The notes under the pieces were generated by a model. It was not told where the DNA came from. It ran no database searches and saw only the letters and a list, made by a program, of their open reading frames with translations. Made by a program: the position numbers and the translations under genes. Of a stretch of DNA of 55,823 bases, positions 1-10,061 are shown piece after piece (positions within the stretch are counted from its first letter, which is position 1; each line of letters begins with the position of its first letter). Source of the stretch: Ottowia sp. (lineage in GTDB: Bacteria > Pseudomonadota > Gammaproteobacteria > Burkholderiales > Burkholderiaceae_C); assembly GCA_023228705.1 (NCBI GenBank), contig JALOAS010000008.1:1-55823 (forward strand). The letters run 5' to 3'.

Positions 1-163
1 GGAGTCTGTCGGGCTTTGGCGATCGTAGCGAGCCGAGTGGGAAAGCGAGGACAGTTTTGTTTGATTTTGAGGCGCATAGCCCAGCTATGCAACGAAAAAG
101 CGGACAAAAATGGACCGCTTGTCCCACCGGCGCAGTAGATTGGACCAAAGTCCGACAGGCTCC
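1..163. repeat. Small element with terminal inverted repeats (MITE- or REP-like)
   Basis: The first 19 bases (ggagtctgtcgggctttgg) match the reverse complement of bases 145-163 at 17 of 19 positions, so the two ends form terminal inverted repeats. Inside are two more dyads: GCATAGC/GCTATGC with a 3-base loop near 75-91, and AAGCGG/CCGCTT near 98-122. No gene fits inside. It lies just past the 3' end of the formyltetrahydrofolate cyclo-ligase gene, so it may also act as a terminator. I think similar sequences recur between genes in Burkholderiales, but that is memory, not a search. The left end is at the window edge, so a target duplication cannot be tested. Confidence 0.6.
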
Positions 164-181
164 TAGCGCAGGGGATGGCGG

Positions 182-766
182 TCAGACCGGCCAGACCATG
201 CCGTTGTCGTTAAGAATCGTATCCAGCGGTTCATCGTGTGGGTGCGGCTCGAAATCATCCAGGAAGCCTTCGGTGAAGCCCAGCCCCACGGTGTACGGTC
301 GTGGCTGCATGACCGCCAGCGTGCGGTCGTAGAAACCGCCGCCATAGCCCAGTCGGTAGCCGCCCGGCCCGTAGCCCACGCAGGGCACCAGCAGCAGCGT
401 GGGCAGCAGCAGCTCGGTGCCCTTGGGCTTGGGGATGCCGTAGGCGTCTTCTTCCATTTCGCAGCCGGGGTACCAGGCGTGGAAAGTCAGCGTCTTGTGC
501 GTTCTGTTGACCACCGGCAGGCCGATGCGCCGGCGCTGTGGCTGGTCGGTCAGCTCCCCGTCTTCCTTCCAGCGGTGCAGCGCGGGCAACGGGTCAAACT
601 CGCCCTTGATCGGCCAGTACGCGCCGACGATGTTGTCCTCGCGCTCGAGCAGCCAGACGCGCAAGACGTCCTGCAGCGCGGTGCAGCGCGCAAGCCGGTC
701 TGCCATGTCTTCGCGCTGGGTGACGAGCCTGCGGCGCAGAGTCTTCCTGTCTGTGGGTGCGTTCAT
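182..766 (-). CDS. 5-formyltetrahydrofolate cyclo-ligase
   Basis: This cytosolic folate enzyme uses ATP to convert 5-formyltetrahydrofolate to 5,10-methenyltetrahydrofolate. The 194-aa product has the family's late signature RLGYGGGFYDR and a basic N-terminus (LRRRLVTQRE) typical of the fold. Length fits the family (about 180-200 aa). The frame is open further upstream, but the ATG at 766 is the start that gives the normal N-terminus MNAPTDRKTLRRRL. The gene is divergent from the lytic transglycosylase, with 113 bp between the starts, so the two promoters must share that gap. Its 3' end abuts the inverted-repeat element at 1-163. Confidence 0.92.
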   Translation of the reverse strand: MNAPTDRKTLRRRLVTQREDMADRLARCTALQDVLRVWLLEREDNIVGAYWPIKGEFDPLPALHRWKEDGELTDQPQRRRIGLPVVNRTHKTLTFHAWYPGCEMEEDAYGIPKPKGTELLLPTLLLVPCVGYGPGGYRLGYGGGFYDRTLAVMQPRPYTVGLGFTEGFLDDFEPHPHDEPLDTILNDNGMVWPV

Positions 767-879
767 CCGTGCCTGACTCAAATGCCCCTCAAATACGCTG
801 CCGTGCGGACATGTTACGCTGATCGCCGTGCGCTGTATTGACGCGGTCGTCTGCCATCGCCACCGGGAACCTTCCATTC

Positions 880-2919
880 ATGCGTTTTGTCAGCATTTTG
901 TCACTTTTGTTGTCAGCAGCCGCTTTTGTGGCCGGTGTTGCGGTGCCGATGCTGCCCAACGTGGCGTGGAGCCAGGTGCAAGTGGACGCGCCGCTCCCGG
1001 GCCAGGCCGCCGACGCCGTCATCATCAACATGCATGAAGCGTACCGCAAGCGCGACAGCCAGGCGCTGTCCCGGCTGCTGCCGCAGGCGCGCGGCCATGT
1101 GCTGGAACCCTGGGCTGCGTACTGGGAACTCAAGGCGCGGCTCGAGGACGCCGGTGCCGGCGAGGTACATGCGTTTCTGGCGCGCTGGGCGGGCACCTAC
1201 CAGGAAGACCGCCTGCGCAATGACTGGCTGCTGCTGCAGGGCAGGAAAGCCCGCTGGGATCTGTTTGACGCGGAGTACGCCCATTTCCGCATGCAGGATG
1301 ACCGTGAGCTGCGCTGCTATGCGGTGGCGTCCGATCTCGCGCAAGGGCGGTTGCTCACGCGGGAGGCCATTGCCGGCGTGCTGGCCGACTGGCGCCGGCA
1401 GCGGCGCATAGACCAGGGTTGCCTGTACGCGGCGCAGCAGCTGTACCGTGCCGGCGTGGTGCCCGCGCAGCAGATCTGGGACAAGGCCCGCCTGGCGCTG
1501 GAGCGCGGCGACCCGACGTCGGCGCGCGCCGCAGCCGCCATCGTCGCTGAGGGCGCTGACGTGCAGGTGGCCGCGCTGCAGCAGGGTGCGCTGGGCTACC
1601 TGGCCAAGGACGCGGACGCGCGCAGCGACACGGGGCGCCAGCTGGCGTTGCTCGCATTGGTTCGGCTGGCGCGGCAGGATCCGGACCAGGCCGCGGCGCA
1701 CCTGCGTGCCGGCTGGGCAGACCGGCTCCGGCCGGACGAGCGCAACTGGATCTGGGGCGTGGTGGGCAAGTGGTCGGCGCTCAGCCGCTCCGGCCTGGCC
1801 GTTTCCTACTTTGCGCAGGTCAGCGACATCAATGACCTGAGCGACGACCTGCTGCGCTGGCAGGTGCGTGCCGCAATCCGCATCGGCGACTGGGGCATGG
1901 CGCTGCGCGCGACGCGCGCCATGGATGACCTCATGGCCGACGGCGGCGCCTGGGCGTACTGGCAGTCACGCGCGCAGATGGCGCTGGCGCAAACCGACGA
2001 AGACCGTGCCCGCGCCCGCTCAGGTTATGAGCGCGTGGCCAACCAGCCGGGTGAGCGCGGCTTCTACCAGAAGCTGGCCCAGGAGGCGCTGGGCCGGGCC
2101 ATCGTGGCGCCGCCACCGCCGCCGGCGCTGTCCGATGCAGAGCGTGCCTGGGCGCAGCAGCACCCCGGCCTGCGGCGCGCGGTCTACGCCATCGAGCTGG
2201 GCCTGCGCAGCGAGGGCGTGCGCGAGTGGAATTACTGGATTGGCCTGCACATCCCGGGCGGCGTGGACGAGCGCCAGGCGCTGGCCGCCGCGGAACTGGC
2301 CTGCGCGCACGCGATCTGGGACCGCTGCATCTACAGCAGCGAGCGCACGCGCTCGTTCGTGGATTTCAGGCAACGCTACCCCATGCCGTTCCGCGACGCA
2401 GTGGTCAAGCGGTCCGACGCGGTGGGGCTGGACGCCGCCTACGTTTATGGCCTGATCCGGCAGGAAAGCCGCTTCGTGCTGGCTGCGCGCTCGCATGCCG
2501 GCGCGTCCGGGCTCATGCAGCTCATGCCGGGCACCGCGCGCTGGACCGCGCGCGAGATCGGGCTGGCGGGCTTCACGCCGTCGCAGACGAACAACCTGGA
2601 GACCAACATCCTGCTGGGCACCAGCTACCTCAAGCTGGCGCTGGACGATTTCCAGGGCTCCATGCCCATGGCGTCCGCAGCGTACAACGCCGGCCCGCGC
2701 CGGCCCGCCAGCTGGCGTATCGGCCCCGTGCTGGAAGGCGCCATCTGGATAGAGAACATTCCGTTCTGGGAGACGCGCGACTACGTCAAGAAGGTGCTGG
2801 CCAACACCACGGACTATGCGGTGCTGCTCACGGGCCAGCCGCAGTCGCTGCGCCAGCGCCTGGGGACCGTGGGGCCGCTGCCACCCGGCATGGACGATCC
2901 CAGTCGCGAACTGCCCTGA
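880..2919 (+). CDS. Soluble lytic murein transglycosylase (Slt70-like)
   Basis: This periplasmic enzyme cleaves the MurNAc-GlcNAc bond in peptidoglycan and forms 1,6-anhydro-MurNAc ends. The 679-aa product starts with a signal peptide (MRFVSILSLLLSAAAF, cleavage near AWS-Q). A long alpha-helical region like the Slt doughnut domain follows, then a C-terminal SLT domain (GH23). The catalytic Glu is E529 in IRQESRF, followed by SGLMQLMPGTA and ASAAYNAGP. The ATG at 880 was chosen because it begins the signal peptide; an ATG 42 bases upstream would add 14 residues before it. Divergent from the cyclo-ligase gene. Confidence 0.9.
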   Translation: MRFVSILSLLLSAAAFVAGVAVPMLPNVAWSQVQVDAPLPGQAADAVIINMHEAYRKRDSQALSRLLPQARGHVLEPWAAYWELKARLEDAGAGEVHAFLARWAGTYQEDRLRNDWLLLQGRKARWDLFDAEYAHFRMQDDRELRCYAVASDLAQGRLLTREAIAGVLADWRRQRRIDQGCLYAAQQLYRAGVVPAQQIWDKARLALERGDPTSARAAAAIVAEGADVQVAALQQGALGYLAKDADARSDTGRQLALLALVRLARQDPDQAAAHLRAGWADRLRPDERNWIWGVVGKWSALSRSGLAVSYFAQVSDINDLSDDLLRWQVRAAIRIGDWGMALRATRAMDDLMADGGAWAYWQSRAQMALAQTDEDRARARSGYERVANQPGERGFYQKLAQEALGRAIVAPPPPPALSDAERAWAQQHPGLRRAVYAIELGLRSEGVREWNYWIGLHIPGGVDERQALAAAELACAHAIWDRCIYSSERTRSFVDFRQRYPMPFRDAVVKRSDAVGLDAAYVYGLIRQESRFVLAARSHAGASGLMQLMPGTARWTAREIGLAGFTPSQTNNLETNILLGTSYLKLALDDFQGSMPMASAAYNAGPRRPASWRIGPVLEGAIWIENIPFWETRDYVKKVLANTTDYAVLLTGQPQSLRQRLGTVGPLPPGMDDPSRELP

Positions 2920-2959
2920 ACACCCGCTGCGGCCGGTGCTTTGCACGCCGCGCTGGCCG

Positions 2960-2988
2960 TTGCCGCGCGGGTTTCGTAAACTCTAAGT
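2960..2988 (+). promoter_or_regulatory. Possible sigma70-type promoter for the epimerase gene
   Basis: TTGCCG (2960-2965) and CTAAGT (2983-2988) are separated by 17 bases in the gap after slt. The match to consensus is only fair and the call is tentative. Confidence 0.25.
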
Positions 2989-3025
2989 TCCCACCCAGCG
3001 CAACGGCGGTTTTCAAGGAGTGCAC

Positions 3026-4003
3026 ATGGCTACGCGTATCTTGGTGCTTGGCGGATCGGGGTTCGTCGGGCGTCATCTCATGGAACGGCTGCAGCGGCTG
3101 GACCACCTGGGCGTGACAGTGACCGTGCCCACGCGCCGGATTGCATCGGCACGCGAATTGTGGACGCTGACCAGCGTGCAGGCGGTGGAGGCCGACGTGA
3201 TGCAGGACGGCGTCCTGGAGCAGCTGCTGCCCGGGCACGATGCGGTGGTCAACCTCGTTGGCCGCCTGCATGGAAAGCACGCCGAGTTTGACGCGCTGCA
3301 CGTGCAGCTGCCGCGGCGGCTGGCCGCGGCCTGTGCCGCCAGCGGTGTCAAGCGGCTGATTCATGTCAGTGCGCTGGCGGCGGCAGGCAGCGCGCCTTCG
3401 CACTACCTGCGCAGCAAGGCAGCGGGCGAGCAGGTGCTGCTCCAGGCCGCGCAACTGCACCAGCTGCAGTTGACGCTGCTGCGCCCGGGCATCGTCTTTG
3501 GCCCCGGCGGCGGCTTCCTCAACCTGTTTGCCAGCGTCCAGCGGATGCTGCCCGTGGTGCCGCTGGCGCACGGCAGCGCCCGCTTCCAGCCCGTGTTTGT
3601 CCGTGACGTGGCGCTGGCGATCGTGCGTTGCCTGCAGGACAAGTCCACCGCCGGGCAGACGTACGAGCTGTGCGGCCCGGACGTCTGGACGCTGCGCGAG
3701 CTCATGCGCGCGGCCGGCCAGTGGGCCGGCATACGGCGTGGCCGGGGTCGCCCGGTCTGGCCCATTCCAGCCACGCTGGGGCGCGTGCAGGCCTGGCTGC
3801 TCGAGCGCATGCCCGGCACACCCATGCTCAGCCGCGACAACCTGGATTCCATGAAGCTGCCCAGCGTCGCCAGCGGCCGGTTGCCGGGGCTGCAGGAGCT
3901 GGGCGTGACGCCGACGCCGCTTGCAGCAGCGGGCCCCATCAGCCTGGGACGCAAGGGGTTCGTGGGGCGGCTTGACAGCTACCGCAGCGAGGCGCGCCGC
4001 TGA
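3026..4003 (+). CDS. NAD-dependent epimerase/dehydratase, complex I NDUFA9-like family
   Basis: A 325-aa atypical short-chain dehydrogenase. The N-terminal Rossmann motif is LVLGGSGFVGRHL. A serine-rich strand (HVSALAAAGS) is followed by a YLRSK catalytic-type Tyr-x-x-x-Lys, and then HxDxA-like and proline-rich sugar-epimerase features. Bacterial members of this subgroup are often annotated as NDUFA9-like after the accessory subunit of mitochondrial complex I, but their substrate is not established. The ATG at 3026 has a good ribosome site (AAGGAG at 3015-3020); a GTG at 3020 in the same frame would overlap it. It stands alone between slt and the liv operon. I see no link to the nuo-like cluster 8 kb away beyond the family name. 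Confidence 0.8.
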   Translation: MATRILVLGGSGFVGRHLMERLQRLDHLGVTVTVPTRRIASARELWTLTSVQAVEADVMQDGVLEQLLPGHDAVVNLVGRLHGKHAEFDALHVQLPRRLAAACAASGVKRLIHVSALAAAGSAPSHYLRSKAAGEQVLLQAAQLHQLQLTLLRPGIVFGPGGGFLNLFASVQRMLPVVPLAHGSARFQPVFVRDVALAIVRCLQDKSTAGQTYELCGPDVWTLRELMRAAGQWAGIRRGRGRPVWPIPATLGRVQAWLLERMPGTPMLSRDNLDSMKLPSVASGRLPGLQELGVTPTPLAAAGPISLGRKGFVGRLDSYRSEARR

Positions 4004-4202
4004 GGGCCCGTTGTCCGCAACGCCACGGGGCCGATGGCGCATGCACGGAAAAATCGCAAAACCTAGGGTTTGTACCCATATGAACCCCGCTGAAAATCGC
4101 AGTTTCACGTTTACACTTGTCAACACTTGAACCGGCTCGTGGCGGACCAGAGGGCGCGCGGGCGGGTGCATTTTTTCATCCAGGAATCACGAAGGAGAGA
4201 CC

Positions 4203-5321
4203 GTGAATCAGACATTCCGTAAAAAAATCATCGCAGCGGCCGTTGGTGCGGCCAGCCTGCTCCTGATGCCGGCAGCGTTTGCGCAAATCAAGATCGCCAT
4301 GGTCATCCCGGCCACCGGCCCGCTGACGCAGTATGGCGACATGGTCAAGGAGGGCGTGCTGACGGCGGTGGATCTGGCCAATGCCGGCGGCGGCATCAAC
4401 GGCGAGCAGATAGAAACCGTGGTGGTGGACGACGCCTGCGAGCCCAAGCAGGGGCCGGTGGCCGCCAACCGCGTGGTCAACGACGGCATCCATTACGTGG
4501 TCGGGCCGGTGTGCTCTGGTGCGGCCATTGCCGCCGTGCCCATCTACGACGACGAGGGCGTGGTCGTGGTGACCCCATCGGCCACGTCGCCCAACGTGAC
4601 CGACGGCAAGAACTTCCACTTCATCTTCCGCACCATAGGCCGGGATGACCAGCAGGGCCCTGCTGCAGCAAAGTACATCGTCGAGCACATCAAGCCCAAG
4701 AAGGTGGCCGTGCTGCACGACAAGCAGTCCTACGGCGAGGGCATTGCCGCCACGGTGCGCGACGACCTGAAAAAGGCCGGCATAGACGTGGTCATGTACG
4801 AAGGCATCAACGCCGGCGACAGCGACTACTCGGCGGTCATCACCAAGCTCAAGAGCGAGGGCGCGGATTTTGTCTACTTCGGCGGCTACCACCCGGAGAT
4901 GGGCCTGCTGCTGCGCCAGGCGGGCGAGCAGGGGCTGGACGCGCGCTGGATGGGGCCTGAAGGCGTGGGCAACCCGACCATCAACTCCATCGCTGGCGAT
5001 GCGGTCGAGGGCATGCTGCTGACGCTGCCTGCCGACTTCTCCGGCAACCCCGAGAACGCGGACATCGTCAAGGCGTTCAAGGACAAGGGCCGGGATCCTT
5101 CCGGCGCATTCCAGCTGACCGCGTACGCGGCCACGCAGGTGATCCTGGACAGCATCAAGGCGGTGGGCGACGACGCGGAGAAGGTGGCGGACTACATGCA
5201 CGAAAACACCTTTGACACCGCCATCGGCAAGACCAGCTGGAACAAGCAGGGCGACCTGAACACCTTTGAGTTCGAGGTGTTCGAGTGGCACGCTGACGGC
5301 AGCAAGTCGCTCGCCAAGTAA
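4203..5321 (+). CDS. livK: Branched-chain amino-acid ABC transporter, periplasmic binding protein
   Basis: The 372-aa protein captures an amino acid (leucine, isoleucine, valine or a related compound) in the periplasm and delivers it to LivHM. It has a signal peptide with positive N-terminus (MNQTFRKKII), a hydrophobic core and AFA-Q cleavage near residue 28. The type I periplasmic-binding fold starts IKIAMVIPATGPLTQYG and includes the SGAAIAAVPIY segment. It starts with GTG at 4203, preceded by GAAGGAGAGA. First gene of a livK-H-M-G-F operon, and separated from livH by a 125-base gap with a strong hairpin. The true substrate cannot be read from sequence, because related proteins also bind amides or aromatic acids. 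Confidence 0.92.
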   Translation: MNQTFRKKIIAAAVGAASLLLMPAAFAQIKIAMVIPATGPLTQYGDMVKEGVLTAVDLANAGGGINGEQIETVVVDDACEPKQGPVAANRVVNDGIHYVVGPVCSGAAIAAVPIYDDEGVVVVTPSATSPNVTDGKNFHFIFRTIGRDDQQGPAAAKYIVEHIKPKKVAVLHDKQSYGEGIAATVRDDLKKAGIDVVMYEGINAGDSDYSAVITKLKSEGADFVYFGGYHPEMGLLLRQAGEQGLDARWMGPEGVGNPTINSIAGDAVEGMLLTLPADFSGNPENADIVKAFKDKGRDPSGAFQLTAYAATQVILDSIKAVGDDAEKVADYMHENTFDTAIGKTSWNKQGDLNTFEFEVFEWHADGSKSLAK

Positions 5322-5397
5322 GGGGCGTCCGGGCTGGGCGGGTCCCGCGGGACCCGTGCGCCCGGGACGTGACGCCGACCTACCACGCATGATGCCT

Positions 5398-5426
5398 GCG
5401 GGCAGGGACGCCTGATCCCTGCCCGC
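5398..5426 (+). terminator. Strong hairpin between livK and livH (attenuator or RNA-processing element)
   Basis: An 11-bp perfect stem (5398-5408 with 5416-5426) closes a 7-base loop in the livK-livH gap. Another 16-base palindrome of GC type lies at 5340-5355. Neither is followed by a T-run, so full termination is unlikely. Partial attenuation or protection of the livK mRNA 3' end would give more binding protein than permease, as is usual in such operons. This role is inferred. Confidence 0.55.
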
Positions 5427-5446
5427 ATGGCCGGCCAACCACGCGC

Positions 5447-6378
5447 ATGTCCGATTTGTGGCTCCAGTTCAGCCAGCAGCTGTTCAACGGCCTGTCGCTG
5501 GGGGCGATCTATGCCCTGATTGCCATTGGCTACACCATGGTGTACGGCATCATCGGCATGATCAACTTCGCGCATGGCGAGATCTACATGATCGGCGCCT
5601 ACACCGGGCTGATCACGCTGTCGATCATTGGCGTGGACAGCGCGCTGCCGCTGTTCATGGTGATTGGCCTCATGCTGATTGCCGCCGTGCTGGTCACCGG
5701 CGTCTATGGTCTGGCCGTGGAGCAGATTGCGTACAAGCCGGTGCGCAAGAGTGAATCCCGGCTGGTGGCGCTGATCACGGCCATCGGCATGTCCATCTTC
5801 CTGCAGAACTGGATGGCGGCCGGCCAGGGCGCGCGGGACACCGCGGTGCCGCAAATCGTCACCGGCTCGCTGCGCTTTGGCGGCGGCGGGGGCGGGTTTG
5901 AGGTCTATGTGCCGTACGCGCGCATCCTGGTCATCGTCGTCACGGTGGTGATGATGATCGCGCTGGCGTTCTACATCAAGTATTCCCGCATGGGACGCGC
6001 CTCGCGCGCCTGCTCGCAGGACATGCAGATGGCGGGCCTGCTCGGCATAGACATCAACCGCGTCATCTCGTTCACGTTCATCCTGGGCGCGGTGATGGCC
6101 GCCGTGGGCGGCGTGCTCATTGCGCTGGCGGTGGGCAAGCTCAATCCGTTCATCGGCTTCATTGCCGGCATCAAGGCATTTACCGCCGCGGTGCTGGGCG
6201 GCATAGGCTCGGTGCCCGGCGCCATGCTGGGCGGCGTGCTGCTGGGGCTGGCCGAAACCTTTGCAGCCGCGTACATCTCATCGGAGTACAAGGACATCGT
6301 TGCGTTCCTGATCCTGGTGCTCATCCTGCTTGTCCGGCCCACCGGGCTGCTGGGCAAGCCCGAAGTGGAGAAGGTCTG

Positions 6379-6379
<1 letters not shown>
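5447..6379 (+). CDS. livH: Branched-chain amino-acid ABC transporter permease LivH
   Basis: Inner-membrane permease of 310 aa. It forms the translocation channel together with LivM. The start MSDLWLQFSQQLFNGLSLGAIYALIAIGYTMVYGIIGMINFAHGE is written here only in part as the family hallmark GAIYALIAIGYTMVYG and INFAHGE. The EAA-like cytoplasmic segment (ACSQDMQMAGLLGIDINRVI) contacts the ATPases. About eight to nine hydrophobic segments are visible. Its stop codon overlaps the livM start by one base (TGATG), so the two are translationally coupled. Confidence 0.93.
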
Positions 6380-7641
<1,262 letters not shown>

Positions 7642-7709
7642 CGTGCTGAGTCACAAACATCTCAACGCCCTGACGCGAAATCCGCCGGCTTTGCCCGGTC
7701 GAGCTGCCT

Positions 7710-8498
7710 ATGGCCCAGCACACTAGGGTGGCGGCAGAACCCTTCCTGCACGTGGCGGACCTGAGCATGCGCTTTGGCGGCCTGCTTGCCGTGGACGGCA
7801 TCGCCTTTGACGTGCCCGAGCACGAGATCTTTGCCATCATCGGCCCCAACGGTGCGGGCAAGACCACGGTGTTCAACTGCATCAGCGGCTTCTACAAGCC
7901 AACCACCGGCAGCATCGCACTCCAGGGCCGCAACATCGCCCGCATCGGCAGCCACTCGGTGGCGCGGCGCGGCGTGGTGCGCACGTTCCAGAACGTGCGG
8001 CTGTTCAAGCACATGACGGTGCTCGAGAACCTGCTGGTGGCGCAGCACGCGCACCTGCTGACCTCGTTTCCGGCGGGGCTGCTCAAGACGCGCGCGTACC
8101 GAGAGAGCGAGCAACGGGCGGTGGAGACGGCGCTGCACTGGCTGGACATCGTCGATTTGCGTGAATTTGCCAACCGCGAGTCGGGCTTTCTGGCGTATGG
8201 CCACCAGCGCCGCGTGGAGATTGCCCGTTGCATGGTGACCCAGCCCAAGGTGCTCATGCTCGACGAGCCGGCGGCCGGTCTCAATCCACAGGAAAAACGC
8301 GACCTGCAGGCGCTCATCCGGCAGCTGCGTGACAAGCATGGCGTCACGGTGTTGCTGATCGAGCACGACATGAGCCTGGTCATGGGCGTGTCCGAGCGCA
8401 TCCTGGTCATGGAACACGGCAAGCCGATTGCGCTGGGAACGCCCGAGGAAATACAGGGCAACGAACGCGTCATCAAGGCGTACCTGGGGGAAGAGTGA
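7710..8498 (+). CDS. livG: Branched-chain amino-acid ABC transporter ATP-binding protein LivG
   Basis: Cytoplasmic ATPase of 262 aa that powers LivHM. Visible motifs are Walker A (GPNGAGKTT), a Q-loop, the signature region (LAYGHQRRVEIAR, a LivG-type variant of LSGGQ), Walker B (VLMLDEPAAGLNP) and the switch His (LLIEHDM). The C-terminal extension LGTPEEIQGNERVIKAYLGEE is typical of LivG. The start is ATG at 7710; the first 10 residues (MAQHTRVAAE) are poorly conserved, so a GTG seven codons downstream is possible. Overlaps livF by one base. Confidence 0.93.
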   Translation: MAQHTRVAAEPFLHVADLSMRFGGLLAVDGIAFDVPEHEIFAIIGPNGAGKTTVFNCISGFYKPTTGSIALQGRNIARIGSHSVARRGVVRTFQNVRLFKHMTVLENLLVAQHAHLLTSFPAGLLKTRAYRESEQRAVETALHWLDIVDLREFANRESGFLAYGHQRRVEIARCMVTQPKVLMLDEPAAGLNPQEKRDLQALIRQLRDKHGVTVLLIEHDMSLVMGVSERILVMEHGKPIALGTPEEIQGNERVIKAYLGEE

Positions 8499-9223
8499 TG
8501 GCGGCGACCCCTGGCACGCGCATGCTCGAGCTGCAAGGCCTGTCCACCAACTATGGCGCCATTCGCGCCGTCGACGAGGTCAACCTGTACGTGGATGCCG
8601 GCGAGATCGTCACGCTCATCGGCTCCAACGGCGCCGGCAAGACATCGACGCTGATGACCATCTGCGGCAACCCGCGCGCCAGCGGCGGCCGCGTGCTGCT
8701 GGAGGGCGAGGACATCACCTGGCTGCCCTCCTACACCATCATGCGCAAGGGCATCGCCATCTCGCCCGAGGGGCGCCGCATGTTCCCCGGCCTGACGGTG
8801 CTGGAAAACCTGCACATGGGCGGGTTTTTCCTGGACAAGGCCGAGATAGAAAGACAGGTGGCCCACGTCTACGAGCTGTTCCCGCGCCTGAGCGAGCGCC
8901 CGGGGCAGCGCGCCGGCACGCTGTCCGGCGGCGAGCAGCAGATGCTCGCCATAGGGCGCGCGCTCATGAGCAAGCCGCGCCTGCTGCTGCTGGACGAGCC
9001 CACGCTGGGACTGGCGCCGCTCATCATCGCGCAGATCTTCGAGATCATCGAGACCATACGCGGCGAGGGCGTCACGGTTTTCCTGGTCGAGCAAAACGCC
9101 AACAAGGCGCTGCGCATCGCCGACCGCGGCTACGTGCTGGAGAACGGCCGCATCGTGCTCGAGGACACGGGCGCGGCGCTGCTGCAGAACCCCGACGTGC
9201 GCAAGGCGTACCTGGGCGCCTGA
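8498..9223 (+). CDS. livF: Branched-chain amino-acid ABC transporter ATP-binding protein LivF
   Basis: Second ATPase of the transporter, 241 aa. Motifs: Walker A (GSNGAGKTS), SPEGRRMFPGLTVLENL (a LivF hallmark), signature LSGGEQQMLAIGRAL, Walker B (LLLLDEPTLGLAP), and switch His replaced by Gln (FLVEQNANKAL), as is normal in LivF. An ATG at 8498 overlaps the livG stop; a GTG at 8495 is an alternative one codon earlier. Last gene of the liv operon. A weak GC hairpin followed by TTTT lies at about 9230-9245. Confidence 0.93.
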   Translation: MAATPGTRMLELQGLSTNYGAIRAVDEVNLYVDAGEIVTLIGSNGAGKTSTLMTICGNPRASGGRVLLEGEDITWLPSYTIMRKGIAISPEGRRMFPGLTVLENLHMGGFFLDKAEIERQVAHVYELFPRLSERPGQRAGTLSGGEQQMLAIGRALMSKPRLLLLDEPTLGLAPLIIAQIFEIIETIRGEGVTVFLVEQNANKALRIADRGYVLENGRIVLEDTGAALLQNPDVRKAYLGA

Positions 9224-9349
9224 GCCAGGCACGCCGGGGCGTTTTGCCCTATATTCAAGAGGGTGAGCCGCACGCAGCGACCCACGCGGAGGGGTCCGGC
9301 TCCTCACGTGATCCGGACCCGGTTGCATCAACCCTGGAAAGGAAGCGTC

Positions 9350-9925
9350 ATGGCGCAGATACTGGGCCCGCGAAAACTGGGGCCACTCACCCCCCTGGTC
9401 GGCCACTGGGAAGGCAACGAGGGCATAGACCTCTCCTACCACAACAACGACGACGAGACAGGGCAGACCGGCTACTTTGAAAAGGCCTGGTTCAAGCCCA
9501 TTCCGGTGCAGCAGAACGGCAGGCAGTTCCTGGAGGGGCTGACCTACCAGATGACCGCGTGGCGCCACGGCGAGGAGGCCATGGACCCGTTCCACGACGA
9601 GGTCGGCTACCTGCTGTGGGACAAGAAGCGCGAAATCGTCATGCGCGCCGTGACCTTTGGCCGCGGCATTTCCGTCCTGGCCGGCAGCGCCGCTGGCGCC
9701 CGCGACAAGGAAATCCATTTCAACGCCAGCCCAGGCTCGGCGGACTGGGGCATTCTTCAAAACCCCTACCTGCTCGAGCGCGCCGAGATCAAGGACTTCA
9801 AGAGCAGCTTCAAGTTCAACGGCGATGGCTCGTTCAGCTACACGTCGGATCTGCTGCTCAAGCTCGCGGCCACCGGCGAGGAAATGCACCACACCGACGA
9901 AAACACGCTGCGCAAGGTGGGCTGA
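9350..9925 (+). CDS. Heme-binding beta-barrel (THAP4/nitrobindin-like, FABP-type) protein
   Basis: A 191-aa small protein with the opening LGPLTPLVGHWEGNEGIDL, which matches the start of the THAP4/nitrobindin-like beta-barrel family. Beta strands rich in aromatic residues follow (YFEKAWFKPIP, VGYLLWDKKREIVMRAV), with a C-terminal MHHTDENTLRKV. Family members bind heme in a ten-stranded barrel; this member's ligand is unknown. The ATG at 9350 is preceded by GGAAAGGAAG and was chosen over an upstream GTG. No signal peptide is seen, so it is probably cytosolic. It may be its own transcription unit, 126 bases after livF. Confidence 0.7.
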   Translation: MAQILGPRKLGPLTPLVGHWEGNEGIDLSYHNNDDETGQTGYFEKAWFKPIPVQQNGRQFLEGLTYQMTAWRHGEEAMDPFHDEVGYLLWDKKREIVMRAVTFGRGISVLAGSAAGARDKEIHFNASPGSADWGILQNPYLLERAEIKDFKSSFKFNGDGSFSYTSDLLLKLAATGEEMHHTDENTLRKVG

Positions 9926-10061
9926 GCAACCCGCCCACCCGCATTCCGGCGCACGCGGTCCGATCCGGGGGGCCATGCCCTCGTTTCAAACCACCGGCGC
10001 TCGCGACCGAACGAATTACGGCGCGGCGAATCAAACAGGCATTGCAATCCGGGGAGTGGCG

